Positions 1-7,973 of a stretch of 64,000 nt of DNA are shown here, piece after piece; within the stretch, counting starts at the first letter, position 1; the number at the start of each line of letters is the position of its first letter. Position numbers and translations under genes: made by a program. Under the pieces are notes generated by a model that did no database searches, had not been told where the DNA came from, and worked only from the letters and a program-made list of their open reading frames with translations. The stretch lies in assembly GCF_040655735.1 (NCBI RefSeq), contig NZ_JBFAKK010000005.1, positions 186,001-250,000 of the forward strand. The letters are read 5' to 3'. The stretch comes from Phytomonospora sp040655735 (GTDB taxonomy: Bacteria; Actinomycetota; Actinomycetes; Mycobacteriales; Micromonosporaceae).

Positions 1-1078
1 CGGCGATCACGACGGCCGCGAGCGTCGCCTCGGGCAGCTGCTCGAACAGGCCGGTCAGGAACAGCAGCGTCACGATCGTCAGCACGGCCACGACGACGCT
101 CGACATCTGTGTGCGCGCCCCGGCCGAGCCGTTCACGGCGGTCTTCGACAGGCTCCCGTTGACGACCATGCCCGAGGCCAGCCCCGACCCGAGGTTGGCC
201 GCGCCGAGACCGGTCAGCTCGCGGTTGGGCGAGATGTCGTAGCCGTGCCGGGCGGCGTAGACCTTCGCCGCGCCGAGCCCCTCGGCGAAGCCGATGAGGA
301 CGACTCCGACGGCGGGTCCGGCCAGTTCCAGGTAGTCGCCGAGGTCGAGGCCGTGCGGCGGGCCCAGGCTGGGCAGGCCGGCGTCGATGTGGCCGACGAT
401 GGCGACGCCCTTGTCTTCGAGGCCGAGCGTCACCACGGCCAGCACGCCGACGGCCGCCGCGACCAGTGAGCCGGGGACGACGGGCAGCCAGCGTTTGAGG
501 CCGAGGACGAGCGCCAGCGACACCGCGCCGACCCCGAGCGTCCACCGGTCGAGGTCACCGAGCTGCCTGATCAGTGAGGCCATCTCGGCGAAAAAGTCGC
601 CCTCGCCCTTGTCGACGCCGAACAGCTTCGGCAGCTGCCCGGCGATGATCGTCAGCGCGAGGCCGACGATGAAGCCCTTGAGGACCGGCGCGGAGATGAA
701 ATTGGCCAGGAAACCCATCCTGAACAGGCCCGCGATGATCGCCACGACACCGGTGGCGAGCGCCAGGGCCGTGGTGAGGGCGACGTAGCGGCCGCTGTCG
801 GAGGACGCGTAGACGGCGACGATGCTCGCCGAGAGGGCGGCTGTCGCCGACATCGGCCCGACGATCAGGTGGCGGGATGAGCCGATCGCCGCGTAGAGGA
901 TCAGCGCGGGTGCGGCGGCGTAGAGGCCGACGACGGGCGGCACGCCCGCGATCGACGCGTACGCCAGGGACTCCGGGACCAGCACGGCCCACACGGTCAG
1001 GCCGGCGATCACGTCGCCGCGCAGCCACGCCGGCCGGTACCCGCGCCACCACGCGCGCGGGGCCGCCTGCCCGCTCAC
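1..1078 (-). CDS. SulP family inorganic anion transporter (3' part outside window)
   Basis: The reverse strand encodes a multi-span membrane protein beginning VSGQAAPRAWWRGYRPAWL, followed by a first helix with VLVPESLAYASIAGVPPVVGLY, the typical SulP/SLC26 N-terminal signature. Further on GMVVNGSLSKTAVNGSAGARTQ is also characteristic of the family. About 359 codons are present and the frame is open at the window edge, so the C-terminal core and any STAS domain are cut off. The family moves sulfate, bicarbonate or other anions; the substrate cannot be told here. I chose the GTG at 1078 because homology begins directly after it; there is no clear Shine-Dalgarno sequence. A short palindrome (ACAGG-A-CCTGT, 1176-1186) lies upstream. 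Confidence 0.88.
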   Translation of the reverse strand, partial: MSGQAAPRAWWRGYRPAWLRGDVIAGLTVWAVLVPESLAYASIAGVPPVVGLYAAAPALILYAAIGSSRHLIVGPMSATAALSASIVAVYASSDSGRYVALTTALALATGVVAIIAGLFRMGFLANFISAPVLKGFIVGLALTIIAGQLPKLFGVDKGEGDFFAEMASLIRQLGDLDRWTLGVGAVSLALVLGLKRWLPVVPGSLVAAAVGVLAVVTLGLEDKGVAIVGHIDAGLPSLGPPHGLDLGDYLELAGPAVGVVLIGFAEGLGAAKVYAARHGYDISPNRELTGLGAANLGSGLASGMVVNGSLSKTAVNGSAGARTQMSSVVVAVLTIVTLLFLTGLFEQLPEATLAAVVIA

Positions 1079-1190
1079 GGCCGCACTCGCGGGCCCGGCT
1101 CGGGCCGACCGTCGCGCGAGTTGTCACCGAGTACCTGACCGACCATGGGAACACGGTAGTCGCATACCGGTCGATACAGGACCTGTCGGT

Positions 1191-2075
1191 CTATTTGGTG
1201 GCCGACGGCTCCCGGCCTTGGGGTACCGCCGCTCCGCGCACATACCCTGCCTCGCCCAGCGCCGTGAGCACCCGCAGCGCGGCGTCGGAGGGAGTGCCCG
1301 GTTCAGCGGTGTAGGTGACCAGGGCCTGCTCGGGATCGTCGGGCGGCCGCAGCGTCTCGTAGGACAGGTCGAGGGCGCCGACGACCGGATGCAGGACGCG
1401 GTATTGCCCGTGGGACTTGGCCCGCACGTCGTGCTCGGCCCAGCGGCGCCGGAAGTCCTCGCTGCCGATCGACAGCTCACCGACGAGCCGGGCGAGCTCG
1501 GGGTCGCCGGGACTGCCGCCGGCGTCATGGTGGAGGTGGGCGACGAGGTCGTCGGCCTTGGCCGAGGGGTCGGCGAAGACCTCGCGGAATGACGCCTCCA
1601 GGAAGAACATGCGCGCGAAGTTGCGCTCGCCGGCCTCGCGGGCGCCGAAGTCGGCGATCAGGGCGGCGGCCGGCCGGTTCCAGGCGAGGATCTCGATGCC
1701 GCGGCCGATGACGTAGGCGGGCACGTCGGGGATGTTGTCGAGGAGCCGCCGCAGGCCGGGCCGCACCCGCTGGACCCGCTCGGGCACCGTCGACGCGGTC
1801 GGACGGGCCAGCCGGTAGAGGTGCGCGCGCTCGTCGGCGGTCAGGCGCAGCGTGCGGGCCACGGCGTCGAGCACCTCGTCGGAGAAGTGCAGCTCGCGAC
1901 CCTGTTCCAGCCGGACGTAGTGGTCGACGCTCACGCCCGCCAGCCGGGCCAGCTCCTCCCGGCGCAGGCCCGGCACCCGCCGGAAACGGCCGTAGTCGGA
2001 CAGTCCGAACTCCTCGGGACGCAGCCGCGCCCGTCGCGAACGGAGGAACTCGCCCAACTGGGTACGCCTGTCCAT
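1191..2075 (-). CDS. XRE/MmyB family transcriptional regulator
   Basis: A 294-residue protein with an N-terminal helix-turn-helix at about residues 37-60 (PGLRREELARLAGVSVDHY, then RLEQGR) and a C-terminal MmyB-type ligand-binding domain from about residue 105, with VIGRGIEILAWNRPAAALIADF. Regulators of this architecture commonly sit next to, and control, an oxidoreductase. Here the gene is divergent from an aldo/keto reductase and the shared intergenic region carries a 27-bp palindrome at 2105-2131. The ATG at 2075 begins the conserved MDRRTQLGEFLRSRRARL. The effector and the sign of regulation cannot be read from sequence. Confidence 0.9.
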   Translation of the reverse strand: MDRRTQLGEFLRSRRARLRPEEFGLSDYGRFRRVPGLRREELARLAGVSVDHYVRLEQGRELHFSDEVLDAVARTLRLTADERAHLYRLARPTASTVPERVQRVRPGLRRLLDNIPDVPAYVIGRGIEILAWNRPAAALIADFGAREAGERNFARMFFLEASFREVFADPSAKADDLVAHLHHDAGGSPGDPELARLVGELSIGSEDFRRRWAEHDVRAKSHGQYRVLHPVVGALDLSYETLRPPDDPEQALVTYTAEPGTPSDAALRVLTALGEAGYVRGAAVPQGREPSATK

Positions 2076-2104
2076 GGCCCGAGTATCCGTCGTGATCGCC
2101 GTTC

Positions 2105-2131
2105 CTGCCTGGGCACGCCGTGCCCAGGCAG
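2105..2131. promoter_or_regulatory. Candidate operator of the MmyB-type regulator
   Basis: Two perfect 12-bp arms, CTGCCTGGGCAC and GTGCCCAGGCAG, are separated by GCC. The site lies 30 bp from the regulator start and 73 bp from the aldo/keto reductase start, between divergent genes. It lacks a U-run, so an operator is more likely than a terminator. Binding by the adjacent regulator is inferred from position. Confidence 0.6.
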
Positions 2132-2204
2132 CGCGGGGGCCTGGTCGCCGGGCGCACGGTGGAACAACCTGGTCGTCGACCACCATGAAACGAAAGGTAC
2201 GACG

Positions 2205-3254
2205 ATGACCATCGCGAAGAATCCCCTGGGCACCAGCGGCCTCGACATCACCCGCGTCGGATTCGGCGCGTGGGCGATCAGCGGCGCGGACTGGAAGTTC
2301 GGCTGGGGAGCCACCGACGACGCCGAGTCGGTGCGCGCCATCCGGCACGCCGTTGACGCCGGCGTCAACTGGATCGACACGGCCGCCGCCTACGGCGACG
2401 GGCACTCCGAGGAGCTGGTCGGGCGCGCGCTCAAGGAGATCGGCGAGGCCGACCGGCCCTACGTGTTCACCAAGACCGGCCTCGTCTTCGACGGCGGCGA
2501 CCCGTTCCGGCCGGCGCGAAAGGTGATGCGCCGCGAGGTCGTGCGCCGCCAGGTCGAGGACTCGCTGCGACGGCTGGGCGTCGAGCGCATCGACCTCTAC
2601 CAGGTGCACTGGCCCGGCGACGGGCTCCAGCTCGGCTGGGGCGGCGGGCCGCAGGCGGCATCCGAGGACGCGCTCGCCACGCCGCTGGAGGAGTACTGGG
2701 CGACGATGGACGAGCTCAAGCGCGAGGGCAAGGTCGCCGCGATCGGGCTGTCCAACCACGGCCGCGAGCAGCTCGCCGCCGCAGAGAAGGTCGCGCACGT
2801 CGACGCCAGCCAGCCGCCGTTCTCCGCCCTCGACCGCTCCTGCGCCGAGGACAACGCGTGGGCCGAGGGCAACGGGACCGGCGTGATCGTCTACTCGCCG
2901 ATGGCCTCGGGCCTGCTCACCGGCGCCTTCACCGCCGAACGCGTCGCCGCCCTGCCCGCCGGCGACTGGCGTCGCGCCGCGCCCGACTTCAACGAGCGGC
3001 TCGCCGCCAACCTCGGCGTCGCCGGTGCCCTCACCTCCGTCGCCGACCGCCACGGGATCTCCACACCGGCCGCCGCCGTCGCGTGGACGCTGGCGTGGCC
3101 GGGTGTCACCGGTGCCATCGTCGGCGCGCGGCGGGCCGAGCAGGTCGACGGCTGGGTCTCCGCGGCCGGTGTGACGCTGACCGACGAGGACCTGGACGAG
3201 GTCGCCGCCGCCATCACGGCGGGCAACGTGGGAAGCGGTCCGGTGAGGCCTTGA
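2205..3254 (+). CDS. Aldo/keto reductase
   Basis: A 349-residue NAD(P)H-dependent oxidoreductase of the AKR superfamily. The catalytic tetrad is visible: D58 and Y63 in WIDTAAAYGDG, K90 in FTKTG and H135 in YQVHWPG. The C-terminal half keeps GLSNHG and the cofactor-binding VGARRAEQV segment. The ATG at 2205 follows GAAAGG with good spacing. The natural carbonyl substrate is unknown. The gene is divergent from the MmyB-type regulator and probably controlled by it through the palindrome between them. It ends at a strong hairpin shared with the convergent protease gene. Confidence 0.93.
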   Translation: MTIAKNPLGTSGLDITRVGFGAWAISGADWKFGWGATDDAESVRAIRHAVDAGVNWIDTAAAYGDGHSEELVGRALKEIGEADRPYVFTKTGLVFDGGDPFRPARKVMRREVVRRQVEDSLRRLGVERIDLYQVHWPGDGLQLGWGGGPQAASEDALATPLEEYWATMDELKREGKVAAIGLSNHGREQLAAAEKVAHVDASQPPFSALDRSCAEDNAWAEGNGTGVIVYSPMASGLLTGAFTAERVAALPAGDWRRAAPDFNERLAANLGVAGALTSVADRHGISTPAAAVAWTLAWPGVTGAIVGARRAEQVDGWVSAAGVTLTDEDLDEVAAAITAGNVGSGPVRP

Positions 3255-3261
3255 CACGACG

Positions 3262-3293
3262 GAGCCCGCCGGGTCGCTGGACCCGGCGGGCTC
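3262..3293. terminator. Bidirectional hairpin terminator
   Basis: A perfect 14-bp stem (GAGCCCGCCGGGTC and its complement) closes a GCTG loop, 7 bp after the reductase stop and 21 bp from the end of the convergent protease gene. It can serve both transcripts. Confidence 0.75.
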
Positions 3294-3314
3294 TCGCTGT
3301 GCTCGGACGGAGGG

Positions 3315-6300
3315 CTACCTCAGCGCCCACGACCGTGTCGTCGACTGCGTGACGGCGTTCCCGTCGGCGTCCACGGCGGTGATGCGGGTGGACACGAACT
3401 TCGCGCCCTTGGGGTGCCACATGGAGGCGACGGCGTGGTCGCCGGTGCGCTTGACCGTCACCGTCTTCCACGTCTTGCCGTCGTCGTAGGAGACCTCGAA
3501 GGTGAGCTTCTTGGTGCCCAGCGGCGCGGTGGTGTCGCTGCGCACGACGTCCAGGGTCAGGTCCTGGCGCTTGCCGGCGGGAGCGTAGCCGTTGACCACG
3601 CACGCCGAGCCCAGCCGGACGTTGACCATGGGAAGGACCTGGTTCTCGCCGGGCGCGCCGGGCGCGGTCTGCATGGTCCACTTCGCGCTGGAGGCGGTTC
3701 CCAGCACCGAGTACTCGTTGACGCGCTTCGTGTCGCAGCTGAACACGAGGGTCCCCGACGCGCCGGCGGGCAGCGTCGCGGCCTGCCAGCAGGGGGTCAG
3801 CGTCTCCAGCGGGACCTTCTCGCCGTTCAGCGTCAGCGCGGCCGTCGCGGTGACGTTCCCGCTCTTGTGGTCGGTCACCAGGGTGTCGGCGCCGGTGTCC
3901 TCGTACATCTCCGGACCGAAGTAGATCTCGTCGTCCAGGCGGGAGTTGCTGTGCATGCCGACGCCGAGCGGCGCCTGGCCCCACACGACGTCCTTGCGGC
4001 CGCCCGCCGTCTTGACGCTGTCGTACTCGATGAACTCGTACCTGCTCGCTGCCTCGCCGATCCTGACGGTGCCCAGGTAGTCGCCCGGCGTGAAGTACTC
4101 GGTGCGGCGGCCGGGGACCTGCGCGGCGGGGGCCTCGATCGAGAAGAAGTCCTTGTCGACCAGGTAGTCGACCCGCGCGCCGCTGTAGGCGACGCCCTGG
4201 GAGTGGTAGACGGCGTTGTCGCGGGCCAGTTCGGCGTTGCCGACGGTGAACGTGGTCCGGCCGGGCAGTTCGCCCTCGACGGAGAAGTTCAGGGAGTAGG
4301 AGTAGGCGTTTGCCGCGCCTTTCGGGCTGCCGTAGGTCACCGCGTGCAGGACGTTGAACCCGGTGCTCAGACCGCTGGTGGGGATCGAGTACGTCTCCGA
4401 ACCGTTCGAGGCGAGCTGGTTGAAGGCGTAGACGTGCTGACCGTCCGCGTCGACAGCCTGGACCTCGTTCATGGTGCCGAAGAGCACGGCGTCGTCGGCG
4501 TCGAGGTTCTCGTCGACGAGCTGTCCGGCGCGCAGGTCGGGGGTGCTGGTGGCGTCGCCGCCGGCGATGGTGACCTCCTCGGCGAAGGACGTCATCGACG
4601 GCGAGTCGCCGGCTTCCTTGACGCTGCCGCTGATCTGGTAGCGGCCGGGAGCCAGGCGGATGGAGCCCTTGCCCTCGGCGTCGATGGCGACGACGTCGAA
4701 GGACTCGGCGGCGAAGCCGTAGACGATGACGAAGGTGCCCCACTCCTCTTCGACGACCGGTCCGCCGTTGCGGGTGGTGACGTCGACGTTCAGGTCGTAG
4801 AGCTCGGGCTCAAGGACGACGCCCAGGGCGGTGCGGACCGACACTCCGTCGGCGGTGGCCGTGAGGTGGGCGCCGTAGTTTCCGACGGTGCCGCCGGCGA
4901 TCTTCGCCGATACCGCGACCGCGGCGGTGCCGTGCGCCGGAACGGTCACCTTAGGACTGTCCACAGTGAACTGCGGGTCGCCGGTGACGGTCAGCGTGAG
5001 TTCGACGGCGGTGTCGGTGTCGTTGGTGTAGGTGACGTTCTGCGCCGCGGGGTCCTCGGTGTACGGGTAGGTGAAGGTGCCGAAGCTGACGCTGCCGTCG
5101 GCCGTGATCGGGGCCGACAGGTCGGTGACGTCGACGCGCCCGGCGCCCTGCTCGAAGACGCTGAGCCCTTCGAGGCCCTTCGACGAGCCCATCAGCGCCG
5201 CCTTGAGGCGGGCCGCGGTCCAGTCGGGGTGCGCCTGCTTGAGCAGCGCGGCGGCGCCCACGACGTGCGGCGTGGCCATCGAGGTGCCGTCGGCGGTGGT
5301 GTAGCCGTCCTCGGCCGGCTCGCCCATGGACGTGCCTGCGGCGCGGGCGGCGGTGATGGAGCTGCCGGGTCCGGCGATGTCGGGCTTGACGGCGCCGTCA
5401 CCGAAACGCGGGCCCTGGCTGGAGAACTCCGAGAGGGTGTCCTGCTTGGTGACGCTGCCGACGGTCAGTGCGGCCTCGGCGGTACCGGGCGACGAGACGC
5501 AGCCTTCGCAGCCGTCGTTTCCGGCGGCCACGACGATGAGCATCCCGGTCCGCTCGGTGATCTCGTTGACCGCCAGCGACAGCGGGTCGGTGCCGTCGGT
5601 CGGGCCGCTGCCCAGCGAGACGTTGGCAACGGAGGCGCCGTTCTCGGCGGCCCACTCCAGACCCGCGATGATCGCGCTCTCCTCGCAGACGCCCTCGTCG
5701 AGGCAGACCTTGGCGACCAGCAGGTCGGCGTCGGGCGCGACGCCCTTGTACTTGCCGTTGGAGGCCGCGCCGGTTCCGGCCACGGTGGACGCCACGTGCG
5801 TGCCGTGCCCGTAGCCGTCGATAGCCTCGGGCGACTCGCCGCTGAAGTCCTTGGCGGCCTTCACCCTTCCGGCCAGGTCGGGGTGGGTCGGGTCGTAGCC
5901 GCCGTCGATGATCGCGACGGTGACGCCCTCGCCGGTGTAACCCGACTCCCAGGCTGTGGGGGCCCCGATCTGCGGGACCGACTCGGCGAGCGTGAAGCGC
6001 GCCCTGCCGTCGAGCCACACGCGGTCGACGCGGTCGGCGGTGACGCGGTCCCACAGGCTGCCGGTGGCGGCCATCGTGTCGAACTCGCCGGGCTCGTCGC
6101 GGACGATGACCGGAAGGGCGCCGGTGTCGGCGAACCCGTCGGCGACCAGGTCGGTGATGTCGAACAGGCGCTCGTCGAGGATGCCCTCCTGGAGCGGGCC
6201 GAGCGCGTCGGCGGGAACGACGAACTGGTCGCGGTCCTCGCCGGCGCCCGAGTAGTACTTCACGTGCGGGACGTGGCCGCGGCCGGGACCGGCGAGGAAG

Positions 6301-6491
6301 CCGACCTCGCCGTCGGCGGTGACGACGACGGTGTCGCCGGTGATGAGCGTGACCTCACGGGCCTGCGCGAGTTCCTCGGCGGTGAAGGCGGCCGGTGCGG
6401 CGGCGCCTGGTTGCCCCGCGGCGGGTATGGCGGCGCCGCTGAGCAGCAGCGCGCCCGCGCCCGCGAGAAGCAGGGAGGGATGGAATGGCAA
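3315..6491 (-). CDS. Secreted S8 family (subtilisin-like) serine peptidase
   Basis: A 1058-residue exported protease. An N-terminal signal segment (LLLAGAGALLLSGAAIPAAG) is followed by a propeptide. The peptidase domain runs from about residue 175 to 440 with catalytic D196 (AIIDGGYD), H229 (GYGHGTHVAS), oxyanion N325 (AAGNDG) and S404 (DGTSMATPHV). The remaining 600 residues are rich in Thr, Val and Asp and look like beta-sandwich domains, probably for substrate or surface binding. The only start consistent with the signal peptide is TTG at 6491, supported by GGAG six bases upstream; the ATG just before is in another frame. No substrate can be assigned. Confidence 0.92.
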   Translation of the reverse strand: MPFHPSLLLAGAGALLLSGAAIPAAGQPGAAAPAAFTAEELAQAREVTLITGDTVVVTADGEVGFLAGPGRGHVPHVKYYSGAGEDRDQFVVPADALGPLQEGILDERLFDITDLVADGFADTGALPVIVRDEPGEFDTMAATGSLWDRVTADRVDRVWLDGRARFTLAESVPQIGAPTAWESGYTGEGVTVAIIDGGYDPTHPDLAGRVKAAKDFSGESPEAIDGYGHGTHVASTVAGTGAASNGKYKGVAPDADLLVAKVCLDEGVCEESAIIAGLEWAAENGASVANVSLGSGPTDGTDPLSLAVNEITERTGMLIVVAAGNDGCEGCVSSPGTAEAALTVGSVTKQDTLSEFSSQGPRFGDGAVKPDIAGPGSSITAARAAGTSMGEPAEDGYTTADGTSMATPHVVGAAALLKQAHPDWTAARLKAALMGSSKGLEGLSVFEQGAGRVDVTDLSAPITADGSVSFGTFTYPYTEDPAAQNVTYTNDTDTAVELTLTVTGDPQFTVDSPKVTVPAHGTAAVAVSAKIAGGTVGNYGAHLTATADGVSVRTALGVVLEPELYDLNVDVTTRNGGPVVEEEWGTFVIVYGFAAESFDVVAIDAEGKGSIRLAPGRYQISGSVKEAGDSPSMTSFAEEVTIAGGDATSTPDLRAGQLVDENLDADDAVLFGTMNEVQAVDADGQHVYAFNQLASNGSETYSIPTSGLSTGFNVLHAVTYGSPKGAANAYSYSLNFSVEGELPGRTTFTVGNAELARDNAVYHSQGVAYSGARVDYLVDKDFFSIEAPAAQVPGRRTEYFTPGDYLGTVRIGEAASRYEFIEYDSVKTAGGRKDVVWGQAPLGVGMHSNSRLDDEIYFGPEMYEDTGADTLVTDHKSGNVTATAALTLNGEKVPLETLTPCWQAATLPAGASGTLVFSCDTKRVNEYSVLGTASSAKWTMQTAPGAPGENQVLPMVNVRLGSACVVNGYAPAGKRQDLTLDVVRSDTTAPLGTKKLTFEVSYDDGKTWKTVTVKRTGDHAVASMWHPKGAKFVSTRITAVDADGNAVTQSTTRSWALR

Positions 6492-6860
6492 GGGGTGCTC
6501 CGCATCGTCTCTTGTGGATCTCGGGGGTCTGTCGACGAAAAGGACGACATGGGCGAGCCGGGGGGTTCAGCCCGGACGGATCAATTTCGGACCCGATCGC
6601 CTGGGGCGGCACGGATCGGCGGCTCGCGCGAGGTGGGCGCCGGTCCCGAGCAGCGCGGCCGACGGCTCCGGCCGCGAGGGTACGGCCGTCCCGCAGCCGA
6701 GCCTCCGCGGAGTCTCCGCCATGGTCTCCCGAAAGCCGTACCCTCCCAGTTACGGCCCCGGCGTCCACGCCGGTCCGCCTCCCGGCGGCGCGAAAGGATC
6801 GACGATGACGCACCGCGCAGTCCACCTCGGACGTCCTTCGGCGCGGCGGCAGGTGGGCCG
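6492..6860. other. Intergenic region, mostly featureless
   Basis: This region lies between the divergent protease and glycosidase-like genes and should hold both promoters, but I see no convincing -35/-10 pair. Near its right end a 20-codon reading frame with its own Shine-Dalgarno is described separately. Confidence 0.4.
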
Positions 6861-6867
6861 GTGCTGA
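6805..6867 (+). CDS. Possible leader peptide / upstream ORF
   Basis: A 20-residue frame starting MTHRAVHLGR and ending in RC, with AAAGGA eight bases before its ATG. Its stop overlaps the GTG start of the next gene by seven bases, so translation of the two could be coupled. The start resembles the short basic leader peptides that actinomycetes place ahead of some metabolic and transport genes. This is a resemblance only; the frame could be fortuitous. Confidence 0.3.
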   Translation: MTHRAVHLGRPSARRQVGRC

Positions 6868-7829
6868 GAGTCCGCGGGATCTCCTACCTGGTCGGCGGCT
6901 CGCCCGGCGTGATCCGCCGCGACCTGGAGGCGATCGCCCGGGACTTGCGCTGTACCGCGGTGATGCTCATCTGCGCTGACGTCGAGGCGCTCGCCGAGGC
7001 CGCCCGCTCGGCCCTTGAAGTCGGTCTGGACGTGTGGATCCGGCCGGACTTCACCGAGGTGCGGCGGCGGGAGGTGCTGGAGCGCCTGGAGATCGTCGCC
7101 GTCGCCGCCGAGGAGCTTCGCCGGGAGCATCCCGGGCGGGTGACGCTGCTCGTCGGCAGCGAGTTCTCGCACACCGTCCCGGGCATCGTCCCCGCACCGC
7201 GTTCCTTCCTGCGCCTCAAGCTCATCATCGACCACCGGCGCCTTCTGCGCCGCAGGATCGACCGGGGCGTGTACCGGCTCCTCTTCGACACCGCGCGGGT
7301 CGCGCGCCGCCACTTCCGGGGCCCGCTGGGCTACTCGGCGGCGGCGTGGGAGAACCCCGACTGGTCGCTGTTCGACGTCGTGGGCGTCGCCCTCTACCGA
7401 TCCGGGCGCAATCGGGCGGACTATGCCGGCCGGCTGCGGAAACTGGTGCGCGACAACGACAAGCCCGTCGTCATCACCGAGTTCGGCTGCGGCGCCTTCA
7501 CCGGAGCCGACGACATGGGCGCGGCCTCCTACCGGATCGTGAAGTGGTTCTCGGCGACCCCGCACGTCCGCGACGGCCATCCGCGCGACGAGACCGTCCA
7601 GGCCCGCCACCTCGCCGAGCTGATCGACCTCTACGACGACGAGGGCGTGCACGGCTGCTTCGTGTTCACCTTCGCCATGCCCGACTTCCCGCACCGCGAG
7701 GATCGGCGCCTCGACCTCGACCGGGCCGGTTTCGGGGTGGTGGCGTGCGCCGAGGACGGCACCCGGCGGCCCAAGCGGGCGTTCGGCGAGGTCGCGCGCC
7801 TCTACGGCGGGATGGCTCGGCGGCCCTGA
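6861..7829 (+). CDS. TIM-barrel glycosidase-like protein, function unknown
   Basis: A 322-residue cytoplasmic-looking protein without signal peptide. Alternating beta/alpha segments and two glutamates in clan A-like contexts, E101 in LLVGSEFSH and E207 in PVVITEFGCGAF, suggest a (beta/alpha)8 glycoside-hydrolase fold with acid/base and nucleophile in the usual places. I do not recognise the family and cannot name a substrate. GTG at 6861 is preceded by AGGTGG and fits the first strand (VRGISYLVGG). It lies directly upstream of the furanoside transport operon, but that operon has its own promoter, so a shared role is only suggestive. Confidence 0.6.
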   Translation: MLRVRGISYLVGGSPGVIRRDLEAIARDLRCTAVMLICADVEALAEAARSALEVGLDVWIRPDFTEVRRREVLERLEIVAVAAEELRREHPGRVTLLVGSEFSHTVPGIVPAPRSFLRLKLIIDHRRLLRRRIDRGVYRLLFDTARVARRHFRGPLGYSAAAWENPDWSLFDVVGVALYRSGRNRADYAGRLRKLVRDNDKPVVITEFGCGAFTGADDMGAASYRIVKWFSATPHVRDGHPRDETVQARHLAELIDLYDDEGVHGCFVFTFAMPDFPHREDRRLDLDRAGFGVVACAEDGTRRPKRAFGEVARLYGGMARRP

Positions 7830-7857
7830 TCCCTTGCGGACGTTGTGTTTCGGTGTC

Positions 7858-7892
7858 TTGTCCCCTCCCGACACGACGTGTATAACGTTATA
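7858..7892 (+). promoter_or_regulatory. Promoter with LacI-type operator for the sugar ABC operon
   Basis: A -35 box TTGTCC (7858-7863) and a -10 box TATAAC (7881-7886) are separated by exactly 17 bp. The -10 box is the left half of the palindrome TATAACGTTATA (7881-7892), which has the CG centre usual for LacI-family operators. Binding would block RNA polymerase. The same arrangement is found upstream of the GH127 gene at 17941-17979. Confidence 0.8.
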
Positions 7893-7973
7893 GAGCCCCG
7901 CCCGCCGGGGCGATCGCCGGCACCGTTTCGGTCCAGGACGGTGCTCTCGAGCATCCTGAGGAGACTTGAAGAA

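Noticed and set aside
3414..7829. A 1471-codon open frame on the + strand across the protease gene
   Set aside because: It is the antisense shadow of the S8 peptidase joined to the glycosidase-like gene. Only the part from 6861 has protein-like sequence.
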